Of a DNA stretch of 5,221 nt, positions 1 through 5,221 are shown piece after piece. The notes below the pieces were generated by a model. That model saw only the letters and a program-made list of their open reading frames with translations, was not told the DNA's origin and did no database searches. A program made the position numbers and the translations under genes. Location of the stretch: contig JAIDJD010000340.1 in the NCBI GenBank assembly GCA_029052375.1, positions 1-5,221 of the forward strand. Direction: 5' to 3'. Numbering within the stretch: the first letter of the stretch is position 1; each line of letters begins with the position of its first letter. Source of the stretch: Duncaniella sp. (lineage in GTDB: Bacteria; Bacteroidota; Bacteroidia; Bacteroidales; Muribaculaceae).

Positions 1-448
1 CTGCCTCACTCTCCCCGAAGGCTTCTACACCAGCACCATCGAGGTTTACGGCTACTGCAACAACGCCGGCACAGAGACCTACATCGCCAACGTCTCTGTC
101 CCCGCAGGCGACGCTCTTGAGAGCGTGTACGACTATGCCGAGGGCGACCCCACCATCCCCTTCGTGGACAAGAACGACTTCAAGACCATGACCCTCGAGA
201 ATATGCCCAAGCTGACCATCAACCTTGCCAAGCCCGTCACCGGCACCATCTGGTTCAAGAACGGCGGCAAGCAGCCCGCATTCTTCCTCAACATCCTCCC
301 CGCCGACCTCTCCTCCGTATCTGAGATCGCAGTCGACGAGAACGCTCCCGTTGAGTACTACAACCTCCAGGGTATGCGTGTAGAGAACCCCGCAAACGGC
401 CTCTTCATCAAGCGTCAGGGCTCCAAGGTCACCAAGGTTGTCCTCTGA
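1..448 (+). CDS. 3' end of a probable exported protein with a Bacteroidales-type C-terminal tail (partial)
   Basis: The frame is open from base 2 to a TGA at 446-448, giving about 148 residues. The start lies outside the window; the GTG at 125 is internal because the frame is open and protein-like upstream of it. The visible part is rich in Thr, Val, Asn and Tyr and looks like beta-sandwich sequence. The last 30 or so residues (YYNLQGMRV, then NGLFIKRQGSKVTKVVL) fit a short tail pattern, YxLQGxRVxxPxxGxYIxxGxKVxKV, common at the C-termini of secreted or surface proteins in Prevotella- and Muribaculaceae-like Bacteroidales. That comparison is from memory. No catalytic motif is visible, so the function of the main part of the protein cannot be stated. 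A strong terminator follows 75 bases after the stop, so this gene ends its transcription unit. Confidence 0.75.
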   Translation, partial: CLTLPEGFYTSTIEVYGYCNNAGTETYIANVSVPAGDALESVYDYAEGDPTIPFVDKNDFKTMTLENMPKLTINLAKPVTGTIWFKNGGKQPAFFLNILPADLSSVSEIAVDENAPVEYYNLQGMRVENPANGLFIKRQGSKVTKVVL

Positions 449-522
449 TAATTCAAGAATCGCATATGGAGAATTGAAAATCGGGAATCGACCTGCTGAC
501 CATTGACAATCTCCTCCGCCAT
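449..522. repeat. Degenerate ATGGAGAATTGA-type intergenic repeat remnant
   Basis: Between the first stop codon and the terminator lies AT-richer sequence containing ATGGAGAATTGA (466-477), GAATCG twice and CATTGACAATC (501-511). The first motif is the reverse complement of units in the tandem array before lepA and matches the sequence at the end of the Nudix gene. It looks like a decayed fragment of a dispersed intergenic repeat. No gene is visible on the + strand here. Confidence 0.35.
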
Positions 523-563
523 ACCGGCGGGCCGACATCAACCTCGGCCCGCCGGTTTCTTTT
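523..563 (+). terminator. Intrinsic terminator after the exported-protein gene
   Basis: Two perfect 13-base arms (523-535, ACCGGCGGGCCGA, and 544-556, TCGGCCCGCCGGT) enclose an 8-base loop and are followed by a T-rich run, TTTCTTTT (556-563). The stem is very GC-rich. The opposite strand has no T run after the hairpin, so it acts on + strand transcripts. Confidence 0.9.
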
Positions 564-668
564 AGCCAGGCGGCGGCGCAGGCACGCAGACACGCCAGCC
601 CATAGTCCGGCCACCGCCAGTACGGACGCCACCAGTATGGCCGACACTTTTTTGGCACTCAGGACGCC

Positions 669-695
669 TTGTCTCAGAAAATATTGTTATATTTG
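669..695 (+). promoter_or_regulatory. Bacteroidetes-type promoter for cdsA
   Basis: TATATTTG at 688-695 matches the Bacteroidetes primary sigma factor -7 box TAnnTTTG exactly. A TTG at 669-671 is a possible partial -33 box, with a 16-base spacer that is shorter than usual. Transcription would start near 702, leaving a leader of about 25 bases before the ATG at 727. This placement is a main reason for rejecting the upstream ATG at 637. Confidence 0.6.
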
Positions 696-726
696 CAAAA
701 AATACCCCACAGATATCACACTGCAG

Positions 727-1587
727 ATGAACAACCTCGTCTTGCGCGCTCTCACCGGAGCCGTCTATGTATGCCTCATATGCGCCGCCGTCATCCTCAA
801 AGGATGGATAGCCGGCATAATCTTCGGATTCATGGCCGGAGCGGCCGTAAACGAATTCATCACCCTGGCCTGGAACAAGGAGTCTGAAGAGGCCAAGGCC
901 CGCCACAAACGTCTCAGACTGGCCGACACACTGCTCTCGGGCGCCATCGTCGGACAGGCCGTGGCCACAGGCTTGGGCACAGGGCTGTTCGTCGCCTTCG
1001 GCCTGCTCTTCCTCTACCTCATAGTGCGTCCCGTGGTCGAGCTCTACACGCGCGAGGACGCACCCGTGAGGTCGATAGCCCTCTCCTACATGGCCCACGT
1101 CTACATCACTGTCCCCCTCTGTTTCCTCCCCTGCATATCGGCCTTCGGCGGCCACCACAGTCCAGTCTCCGGCATCGCGCTGACGCTGGCTGTGTTCGTC
1201 ATGATATGGCTCTCCGACACCGGAGCCTACCTCGTCGGCTCGGCCATAGGCAGGCACAAGCTCTTCCCCCGCATATCGCCCGCCAAGAGCTGGGAGGGAT
1301 TTGCCGGAGGCGTCCTCTTCGCCACACTCTCGGGACTCGCGGCCAGCTATGCCTTTCCCGACTGGTTCGGCGCACTCTCGCCCGCAAGGCTCTGCGGGCT
1401 GGGCCTTACCGTAGCCATATTCTCCACGTGGGGCGACCTCGTGGAGAGCCTCATCAAGCGCTCGACAGGCGTCAAGGACTCGGGGCGTCTGCTCCCGGGC
1501 CACGGAGGTATGCTCGACCGCATAGACTCTCTGCTGCTCGTGATCCCAGCCTCGCTCGCCTATCTCTTCCTTACAGATATGCTCTGA
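727..1587 (+). CDS. cdsA: Phosphatidate cytidylyltransferase (CDP-diacylglycerol synthase)
   Basis: This integral inner-membrane enzyme converts phosphatidic acid and CTP into CDP-diacylglycerol and pyrophosphate, the branch point for all bacterial phospholipids. The 286-residue protein is of usual length for the family. Many hydrophobic segments run through it, beginning near residue 5. Conserved features are DTGAYLVG from Asp164, SPAKSWEGFAGG shortly after it, and the C-terminal CDS signature at residues 241-267 (SLIKR, KDSGRLLPGHGG, DRID), all intact. The frame is open back to an ATG at 637, but those 30 extra codons (LRTPCLRKYCYICKKYP) are not membrane-like and overlap the promoter, so MNNLVLRALTG at 727 is the better start. 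Many Bacteroidetes carry cdsA downstream of ftsH; here it follows an unrelated gene and a terminator. No terminator is visible before the amylase gene 79 bases downstream, so the two may share a transcript. Confidence 0.95.
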   Translation: MNNLVLRALTGAVYVCLICAAVILKGWIAGIIFGFMAGAAVNEFITLAWNKESEEAKARHKRLRLADTLLSGAIVGQAVATGLGTGLFVAFGLLFLYLIVRPVVELYTREDAPVRSIALSYMAHVYITVPLCFLPCISAFGGHHSPVSGIALTLAVFVMIWLSDTGAYLVGSAIGRHKLFPRISPAKSWEGFAGGVLFATLSGLAASYAFPDWFGALSPARLCGLGLTVAIFSTWGDLVESLIKRSTGVKDSGRLLPGHGGMLDRIDSLLLVIPASLAYLFLTDML

Positions 1588-1606
1588 AAAAGATCTGCTC
1601 TGAAAC
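1575..1606 (+). repeat. 16-base tandem duplication across the cdsA stop codon
   Basis: AGATATGCTCTGAAAA (1575-1590) is followed directly by AGATCTGCTCTGAAAC (1591-1606), identical at 14 of 16 bases. The first copy carries the last codons and TGA of cdsA; the second is non-coding. It looks like a small replication-slippage duplication. Confidence 0.7.
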
Positions 1607-1615
1607 CGGCACATC

Positions 1616-1625
1616 TATATATTTT
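1616..1625 (+). promoter_or_regulatory. Weak candidate -7 box upstream of the amylase gene
   Basis: TATATTTT at 1618-1625 matches seven of the eight positions of TAnnTTTG and lies 41 bases before the ATG at 1667, in an AT-rich leader. No convincing -33 TTTG is seen about 20 bases upstream. The gene could instead be read from the cdsA promoter. Confidence 0.3.
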
Positions 1626-1666
1626 TTTCTACAATATCATTCTTACTTACACACTTTCCAAAACCG

Positions 1667-3106
1667 ATGAAAAAGACTTTTCTCCTTCTGCCCCTCTCCG
1701 GCCTCATAGCCCTGGCCGGGTGTGACGGCACCAAGAAGGCCGAGACCGCGGCCGTACCCACCGACGACGACGTCATCCTCCACGCATGGACCTGGAGCTT
1801 CGACACCATCGCCGCCAACATGAAAGATATAGCCGAGGCCGGATATGCCTACGTGCAGACATCGCCCGCACAGACCTGTTTTGTAGGCGACGGCGGAGGC
1901 CTGGCGCTCTTCTCCAAGCCTGGCGACGAGAAGATGGGCAAATGGTATTACTACTACCAGCCCACCGACTGGAAGATAGGCAACTACATCCTCGGCAACC
2001 GCGACCAGTTCAAGGCCATGATGGACTCGGCGGCAAAGTATGGCGTGAAGGTCATCGTTGACGTCCTGCCCAACCACACCGCCGTAGACCACACCGCCGT
2101 GCTCCCCGACCTCGACGCCGCCGCAGGCGGGCATGACAAGCTCTTCCACGCCAACGGCTTCAACGACATCAAGGACTATAACGACCGCTACGAATGTACC
2201 ACGGGCATGATGGGCGGACTGCCAGACGTCAACACCGAGAACCCCGGATTCCAAAAATACTACATGGAATATGTCAACGACCTGCTGAGCCTCGGCGTCA
2301 GGGGATTCCGCTACGATACAGCCAAGCATATCGGCCTCCCCTCAGACCCTGTCGACTCGGCCGCCGTGCGCAACAACTTCTGGGACATTGCCACCGGGCG
2401 CGAGGCGGTCGGCGGCGTCAGCCTCGCAGTGCCCGCCGACTCGCTCTTCATATACGGCGAGGTGCTGCAGGACAAGAACGTCAAGGAGAAGGAGTATGCC
2501 GAATATATGCGCGTCACCGCCAGCAACTACGGCCACGCCCTGCGCGAGATACTCGCCAAGGGCGACACCCGCGCCGACTCGCTGGTCTCCTACCGCCACA
2601 CAGCCGACCCCGGACGCCTCGTCACATGGGTCGAGAGCCACGACACATACGCCAACCAGCACGAGTCGGCCGGGCTGACCGACGAGCAGATACGCATGGG
2701 ATGGGTGTTCCTCGCCTCGCGCGCACAGGGCACTCCCCTCTTCTTCAGCCGTCCCGCCGGGAGCACCCGCGACAACTACTGGGGCAACAACCTGGCCGGA
2801 GCACGCGGCAACGATGAGTTCAGACATCCCGAAGTCGTGGCCGCCAACCGCTTCCGCAAGGCCATGCACGGCCAGTCAGAGACCATCGCTGAGACAGCCG
2901 ACGGAGCTGTGGCCGGCGTAGGGCGCGGCCGTGCCGGCGAGGCTCTGGTCAACTTCTCTTCCGAGACCCGCAGCGTAGAGATGCCCACTGCACTCCCCGA
3001 CGGCGAGTATACCGACGCCGTGCACGGCTCGTCCTTCACCGTCTCGGACGGCACTCTCAAGGGCACTCTCGCACCCCTGACATCATATATCCTCTACGCA
3101 AAGTAA
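1667..3106 (+). CDS. Lipoprotein alpha-amylase, glycoside hydrolase family 13, AmyE-like
   Basis: This 479-residue enzyme should cleave internal alpha-1,4 bonds in starch, glycogen or maltodextrins. Residues 1-19 form a lipoprotein signal with lipobox LAGC, so Cys19 would be lipidated. The four GH13 regions are intact: DVLPNH (Asp132, Asn136, His137), GFRYDTAKH (nucleophile Asp217), GEVLQ (acid/base Glu265) and ESHDTY (Asp326). From ILHAWTWSF (residue 37) onward it resembles Bacillus subtilis AmyE from memory: SNYGHALR, WVESHDTYAN and PLFFSRPAG, plus a beta-rich C-terminal domain (LPDGEYTDAVHGSSFTVSDGTLKG). This suggests subfamily GH13_28 rather than SusG-type. No acidic surface-export signal directly follows Cys19 (DGTKKAE), so membrane side is uncertain. 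No SusC/SusD genes or carbohydrate-binding module are visible beside or within it. Start chosen because it gives the signal peptide. Confidence 0.93.
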   Translation: MKKTFLLLPLSGLIALAGCDGTKKAETAAVPTDDDVILHAWTWSFDTIAANMKDIAEAGYAYVQTSPAQTCFVGDGGGLALFSKPGDEKMGKWYYYYQPTDWKIGNYILGNRDQFKAMMDSAAKYGVKVIVDVLPNHTAVDHTAVLPDLDAAAGGHDKLFHANGFNDIKDYNDRYECTTGMMGGLPDVNTENPGFQKYYMEYVNDLLSLGVRGFRYDTAKHIGLPSDPVDSAAVRNNFWDIATGREAVGGVSLAVPADSLFIYGEVLQDKNVKEKEYAEYMRVTASNYGHALREILAKGDTRADSLVSYRHTADPGRLVTWVESHDTYANQHESAGLTDEQIRMGWVFLASRAQGTPLFFSRPAGSTRDNYWGNNLAGARGNDEFRHPEVVAANRFRKAMHGQSETIAETADGAVAGVGRGRAGEALVNFSSETRSVEMPTALPDGEYTDAVHGSSFTVSDGTLKGTLAPLTSYILYAK

Positions 3107-3128
3107 ACACAGACAACCACATAACCCA

Positions 3129-3160
3129 GCCCTCCGCACACCCGCGGGGGGCATTTTTTA
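3129..3160 (+). terminator. Intrinsic terminator after the amylase gene
   Basis: GCCCTCCGC (3129-3137) and GCGGGGGGC (3144-3152) pair over nine positions, one as a G-U pair, around a 6-base loop. A run of six T follows at 3154-3159. It starts 22 bases after the amylase stop and ends 13 bases before the Nudix start codon. Confidence 0.85.
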
Positions 3161-3172
3161 ATAGAAAGCGAT

Positions 3173-3697
3173 ATGATAGCCAACGGCTCAGACAATCCCC
3201 GCGAACTCCTCCCCGTCGTAGACGAGGAGGGCAACATCATAGGCACTGCCCTACGCTCGGAGTGCCACTCGGGCGTGACACGCCCGCTGCACCCCGTAGT
3301 CCACCTCCACATCTTCGACGCCGAGGGGAGGCTGTGGCTGCAGAAGCGCCCCGACTGGAAAGACATTCAGCCCGGCAAATGGGACACCGCCGTGGGCGGA
3401 CACATCGACCCGGGCGAGAGCGTCGAGCAGGCCCTCAGGCGCGAGGCCCTCGAGGAGGCGGGCATAGAGGGATTCGACCCACGCCCGCTCGGCACATACA
3501 TCTTCGAGAGCCCGCGTGAGCGCGAGCTGGTCCACTCCTTCGCCACCCTCTGGACACGTCCGGTCTGCCCCTCGGCCGAGACCGACGGCGGACGCTTCTG
3601 GACCCGCTCCGAAATCCTCGACGCAATAGGCCGCGGCATCCTCACCCCAAACTTCGAAAAGGAATACAGGGAGATAGTGGTGAATGGAGAATTATAA
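3173..3697 (+). CDS. Nudix hydrolase, IPP-isomerase-like/YfcD-like group
   Basis: This 174-residue cytoplasmic protein belongs to the Nudix superfamily, which usually hydrolyses nucleoside diphosphates linked to another group using Mg2+. The Nudix box (GX5EX7REUXEEXGU) is intact at residues 76-98: GHIDPGE, then RREALEEAGI, with the metal-binding REALEE glutamates present. The N-terminal segment (ELLPVVDEEGNIIG, then LHPVVHLHIFDAEGRLWLQKRP, then PGKWDTAVGGH) resembles the isopentenyl-diphosphate isomerase-like and YfcD-like branch. Nudix substrate cannot be read from sequence, so none is assigned, and true isomerase activity is not claimed. The ATG at 3173 starts right after the amylase terminator, with a GAAAG run just upstream as a possible weak ribosome contact. 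No TAnnTTTG promoter is visible between the amylase stop and this start. The last residues, VNGEL, are encoded by a copy of the AATGGAGAATTA repeat that flanks the downstream element, an unusual end for this family. Confidence 0.92.
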   Translation: MIANGSDNPRELLPVVDEEGNIIGTALRSECHSGVTRPLHPVVHLHIFDAEGRLWLQKRPDWKDIQPGKWDTAVGGHIDPGESVEQALRREALEEAGIEGFDPRPLGTYIFESPRERELVHSFATLWTRPVCPSAETDGGRFWTRSEILDAIGRGILTPNFEKEYREIVVNGEL

Positions 3698-3977
3698 GTA
3701 TCCTCTATTGTCCCCAATGGCGTCCGTCAGGACGCAGATTTATAAGTAACCCCGTACGCCGGAGCCTCAGCGGAGGCGTGCGGGGTTGGGGCAAGAATAA
3801 AAGTGGCGTCCGTAGCGACGCCGATTTACGGAGCCAAGTGGTTTATAGTCTGTAAATCGGCGTCCTTGCGGACGCCATGGCGTGAGTATGGTCATTCCCC
3901 GCACGCCTCCGCTAAGGCTCCGGCGTACGGGGTTACTAATAAATCTGCGTCCTAACGGACGCTCCTAATTCTCCATT
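3683..3977. repeat. Nested inverted-repeat element (REP/BIME- or MITE-like)
   Basis: Three inverted repeats are nested around one centre. The outer pair is AATGGAGAATTA at 3683-3694 and its perfect complement at 3966-3977. The middle pair has 66-base arms, 3720-3785 and 3897-3962, with three mismatches. The inner pair has 28-base arms, 3804-3831 and 3850-3877, with four mismatches and an 18-base loop. Four copies of a 23-base unit, GCGTCC-N4-GGACGC-N-GATTTA with slight variation, lie at 3720-3742 and 3806-3828 (+) and at 3853-3875 and 3940-3962 (-). Each middle arm also folds alone, for example 3750-3760 with 3775-3785. No protein is encoded. Similarity to REP or MITE elements is inferred from form only. 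If transcribed it would fold into a long hairpin and might impede transcription or protect the Nudix mRNA 3' end, but no T run follows it. Confidence 0.85.
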
Positions 3978-4055
3978 CTCTCCATTCTCCATTCTCTCCA
4001 TTCTCAATTCTCAATTCTCAATTCTCAATTCTAAATTCTCCATTTTAAATTCTCA
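3968..4055. repeat. Tandem array of ATTCTCC/ATTCTCA units before lepA
   Basis: A 16-base unit ATTCTCCATTCTCTCC occurs twice (3968-3983, 3984-3999), then ATTCTCA four times in perfect tandem (4000-4027), then decayed copies to about 4055. The complementary strand reads as repeated GGAGAAT/TGAGAAT. The array overlaps the right outer arm of the nested element and ends at the lepA promoter. Exact tandem units of this kind are prone to slippage, so copy number may vary between strains. Confidence 0.85.
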
Positions 4056-4074
4056 ACTCTTTTTCGTACCTTTG
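4043..4074 (+). promoter_or_regulatory. Bacteroidetes-type promoter for lepA
   Basis: TACCTTTG at 4067-4074 matches the -7 box TAnnTTTG exactly. TTTT at 4043-4046 is a partial match to the -33 TTTG at a spacing of 20 bases. Transcription would start near 4081 and leave a leader of roughly 25 bases. A small dyad, GCGT-TTTT-ACGC (4078-4089), lies across the expected start point. No Shine-Dalgarno sequence is visible before ATG 4107. Confidence 0.65.
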
Positions 4075-4106
4075 TGTGCGTTTTTACGCGTTTCTGACAC
4101 ATACTT

Positions 4107-5221
4107 ATGAAAAGAATCCGCAACTTCTGCATAATAGCCCACATCGACCACGGCAAGAGCACGCTTGCCGACCGTCTGCTTGAATTCACCAACACAGTGG
4201 CCGGCAAGGACCTGCAGGCCCAGGTGCTCGACGACATGGATCTCGAGCGCGAGCGAGGCATCACCATCAAGAGCCACGCCATACAGATGAACTACAAGCT
4301 GGACGGCGAGGAATACACGCTCAACCTCATCGACACCCCGGGACACGTCGACTTCTCCTACGAGGTCTCGCGCTCGATAGCCGCCTGCGAGGGCGCCCTG
4401 CTCATCGTCGACGCCTCGCAGGGCATACAGGCCCAGACCATATCCAACCTCTATATGGCCATCGACAACGACCTTGAGATAATCCCCGTCATCAACAAGG
4501 TAGACCTCGACAGCGCCAAGCCCGACGAGGTTGAAGACCAGATAGTAGACCTCCTGGGCTGCGGCCGCGACGAGATAATACGCGCCTCGGGCAAGACCGG
4601 CATCGGTGTGCCCGAGATACTGAAGGCCATCGTAGAGCGCGTCCCCGCTCCTGTCGGCGACCCCGAAGCCCCGCTCCAGGCCCTCATCTTCGACTCGGTG
4701 TTCAACCCCTTCCGCGGCATCATAGCCTACTTCAAAATCATCAACGGCACCATCCGCAAGAACGACTTCGTAAAGTTCGTGGCCACAGGGCGCGAGTACA
4801 ACGCCGACGAGATAGGCGTGCTCAAGCTCGATATGCAGCCTCGCGACGTCCTCTCGGCAGGCAACGTGGGCTACATCATATCAGGCATCAAGACCTCGCG
4901 CGAGGTGAAGGTGGGCGACACCATCACCCATGTCAAGCGCCCCTGCCCCGAGGCCATCGAGGGATTCGAGGAGGTAAAGCCTATGGTCTTCGCAGGCGTC
5001 TACCCCATAGAGACCGAAGACTTCGAGAACCTGCGCTCGTCGCTCGAGAAGCTCCAGCTCAACGACGCCTCGCTGACATTCCAGCCCGAGTCGTCGCTCG
5101 CCCTCGGCTTCGGATTCAGATGCGGATTCCTTGGCCTCCTCCACATGGAAATCAGACAGGAGCGCCTCGGCCGTGCGTTTGACATGGACGTCATCACCAC
5201 CGTCCCCAACGTCTCCTACCG
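4107..5221 (+). CDS. lepA: Elongation factor 4 (LepA), translational GTPase, 3' end beyond window
   Basis: The frame is open from ATG 4107 to the window end, giving 371 complete residues of a protein usually near 600. LepA is a ribosome-binding GTPase related to EF-G that acts on elongating or initiating ribosomes. The G-domain motifs are in order: G1 AHIDHGKST (residues 11-19), G2 RGIT (50-53), G3 DTPGH (76-80, with catalytic His80), G4 NKVD (130-133) and G5 SGKTG (161-165). A beta-barrel domain II follows (from about QALIFDSVFNPFRG), then the start of the EF-G-like domain III (FAGVYPIETEDFENLRSSLEKL, then SSLALGFGFRCGFLGLLHMEI), which is a LepA hallmark. The missing part would hold the domain V equivalent and the LepA-specific C-terminal domain. 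The start MKRIRNFCIIAHIDHGKS fits the family. A promoter lies just upstream, so it is probably transcribed independently. Confidence 0.97.
   Translation, partial: MKRIRNFCIIAHIDHGKSTLADRLLEFTNTVAGKDLQAQVLDDMDLERERGITIKSHAIQMNYKLDGEEYTLNLIDTPGHVDFSYEVSRSIAACEGALLIVDASQGIQAQTISNLYMAIDNDLEIIPVINKVDLDSAKPDEVEDQIVDLLGCGRDEIIRASGKTGIGVPEILKAIVERVPAPVGDPEAPLQALIFDSVFNPFRGIIAYFKIINGTIRKNDFVKFVATGREYNADEIGVLKLDMQPRDVLSAGNVGYIISGIKTSREVKVGDTITHVKRPCPEAIEGFEEVKPMVFAGVYPIETEDFENLRSSLEKLQLNDASLTFQPESSLALGFGFRCGFLGLLHMEIRQERLGRAFDMDVITTVPNVSY

Noticed and set aside
637..726. N-terminal extension of cdsA from the ATG at 637
   Set aside because: The 30 extra residues do not look like CdsA, and the segment contains an exact TAnnTTTG promoter box at 688-695, which would place the transcript start downstream of that ATG.
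562..1614. A 350-codon - strand open frame opposite cdsA
   Set aside because: Its composition is mostly Gly, Glu, Arg and His with no recognisable domain, and it lies antisense to a well-supported cdsA. It is a product of GC-rich codon structure.
1643..2329. A 228-codon - strand open frame opposite the amylase gene
   Set aside because: It is antisense to the catalytic domain of the amylase, is Val/Gly-rich in the manner of shadow frames, and matches no family I recognise.
3720..3962. CRISPR array or integron attC-like site
   Set aside because: The repeated units alternate in orientation and are not separated by uniform unique spacers. No cas or integrase gene is present, and no attC-type R and L box layout is visible.
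3720..3962. Insertion sequence with transposase
   Set aside because: The element is under 300 bases, has no open frame of useful length and no target-site duplication that I can identify, so at most it is a non-autonomous element.
3698..4106. Small RNA gene or tRNA in the long spacer
   Set aside because: No tRNA cloverleaf or CCA end is seen and no promoter precedes the nested repeat. The folding potential is fully explained by the inverted repeats.

Overview
The window reads as ordinary chromosome from a moderately GC-rich member of the Bacteroidales, possibly a Muribaculaceae-like gut bacterium. That guess rests on two close matches to the Bacteroidetes -7 promoter box (TAnnTTTG), AT-rich leaders without Shine-Dalgarno sequences, a C-terminal tail typical of exported Bacteroidales proteins, and repeats related to ATGGAGAATTGA. 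No ribosomal RNA or species marker is present, so family level is a guess. All five protein genes are on the + strand.

Layout: (1) 2-448 is the 3' end of a gene for a probably exported protein whose start lies outside the window, followed by a strong intrinsic terminator (523-563). (2) cdsA (727-1587) encodes phosphatidate cytidylyltransferase of phospholipid synthesis and has its own promoter. (3) 1667-3106 encodes a lipoprotein alpha-amylase of glycoside hydrolase family 13 that resembles Bacillus subtilis AmyE; a compact terminator follows at 3129-3160. (4) 3173-3697 encodes a Nudix hydrolase with an intact Nudix box. (5) 3698-4106 is a 409-base gene-free stretch. It holds a nested inverted-repeat element, then a tandem array of short ATTCTCC/ATTCTCA units, then the lepA promoter. 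(6) 4107-5221 is the first two thirds of lepA (elongation factor 4), which runs off the end.

The genes do not form one pathway: lipid synthesis, starch or glycogen breakdown, nucleotide or isoprenoid-type hydrolysis, and translation sit side by side as separate or loosely linked units. The most unusual part is 3683-3977. Here three sets of inverted repeats are nested (12 bp, 66 bp and 28 bp arms), built from four copies of a roughly 23-base hairpin unit. The outermost repeat also supplies the last codons and stop of the Nudix gene. It looks like a non-coding REP/BIME- or MITE-type element. I see no protein-coding novel system in the window.
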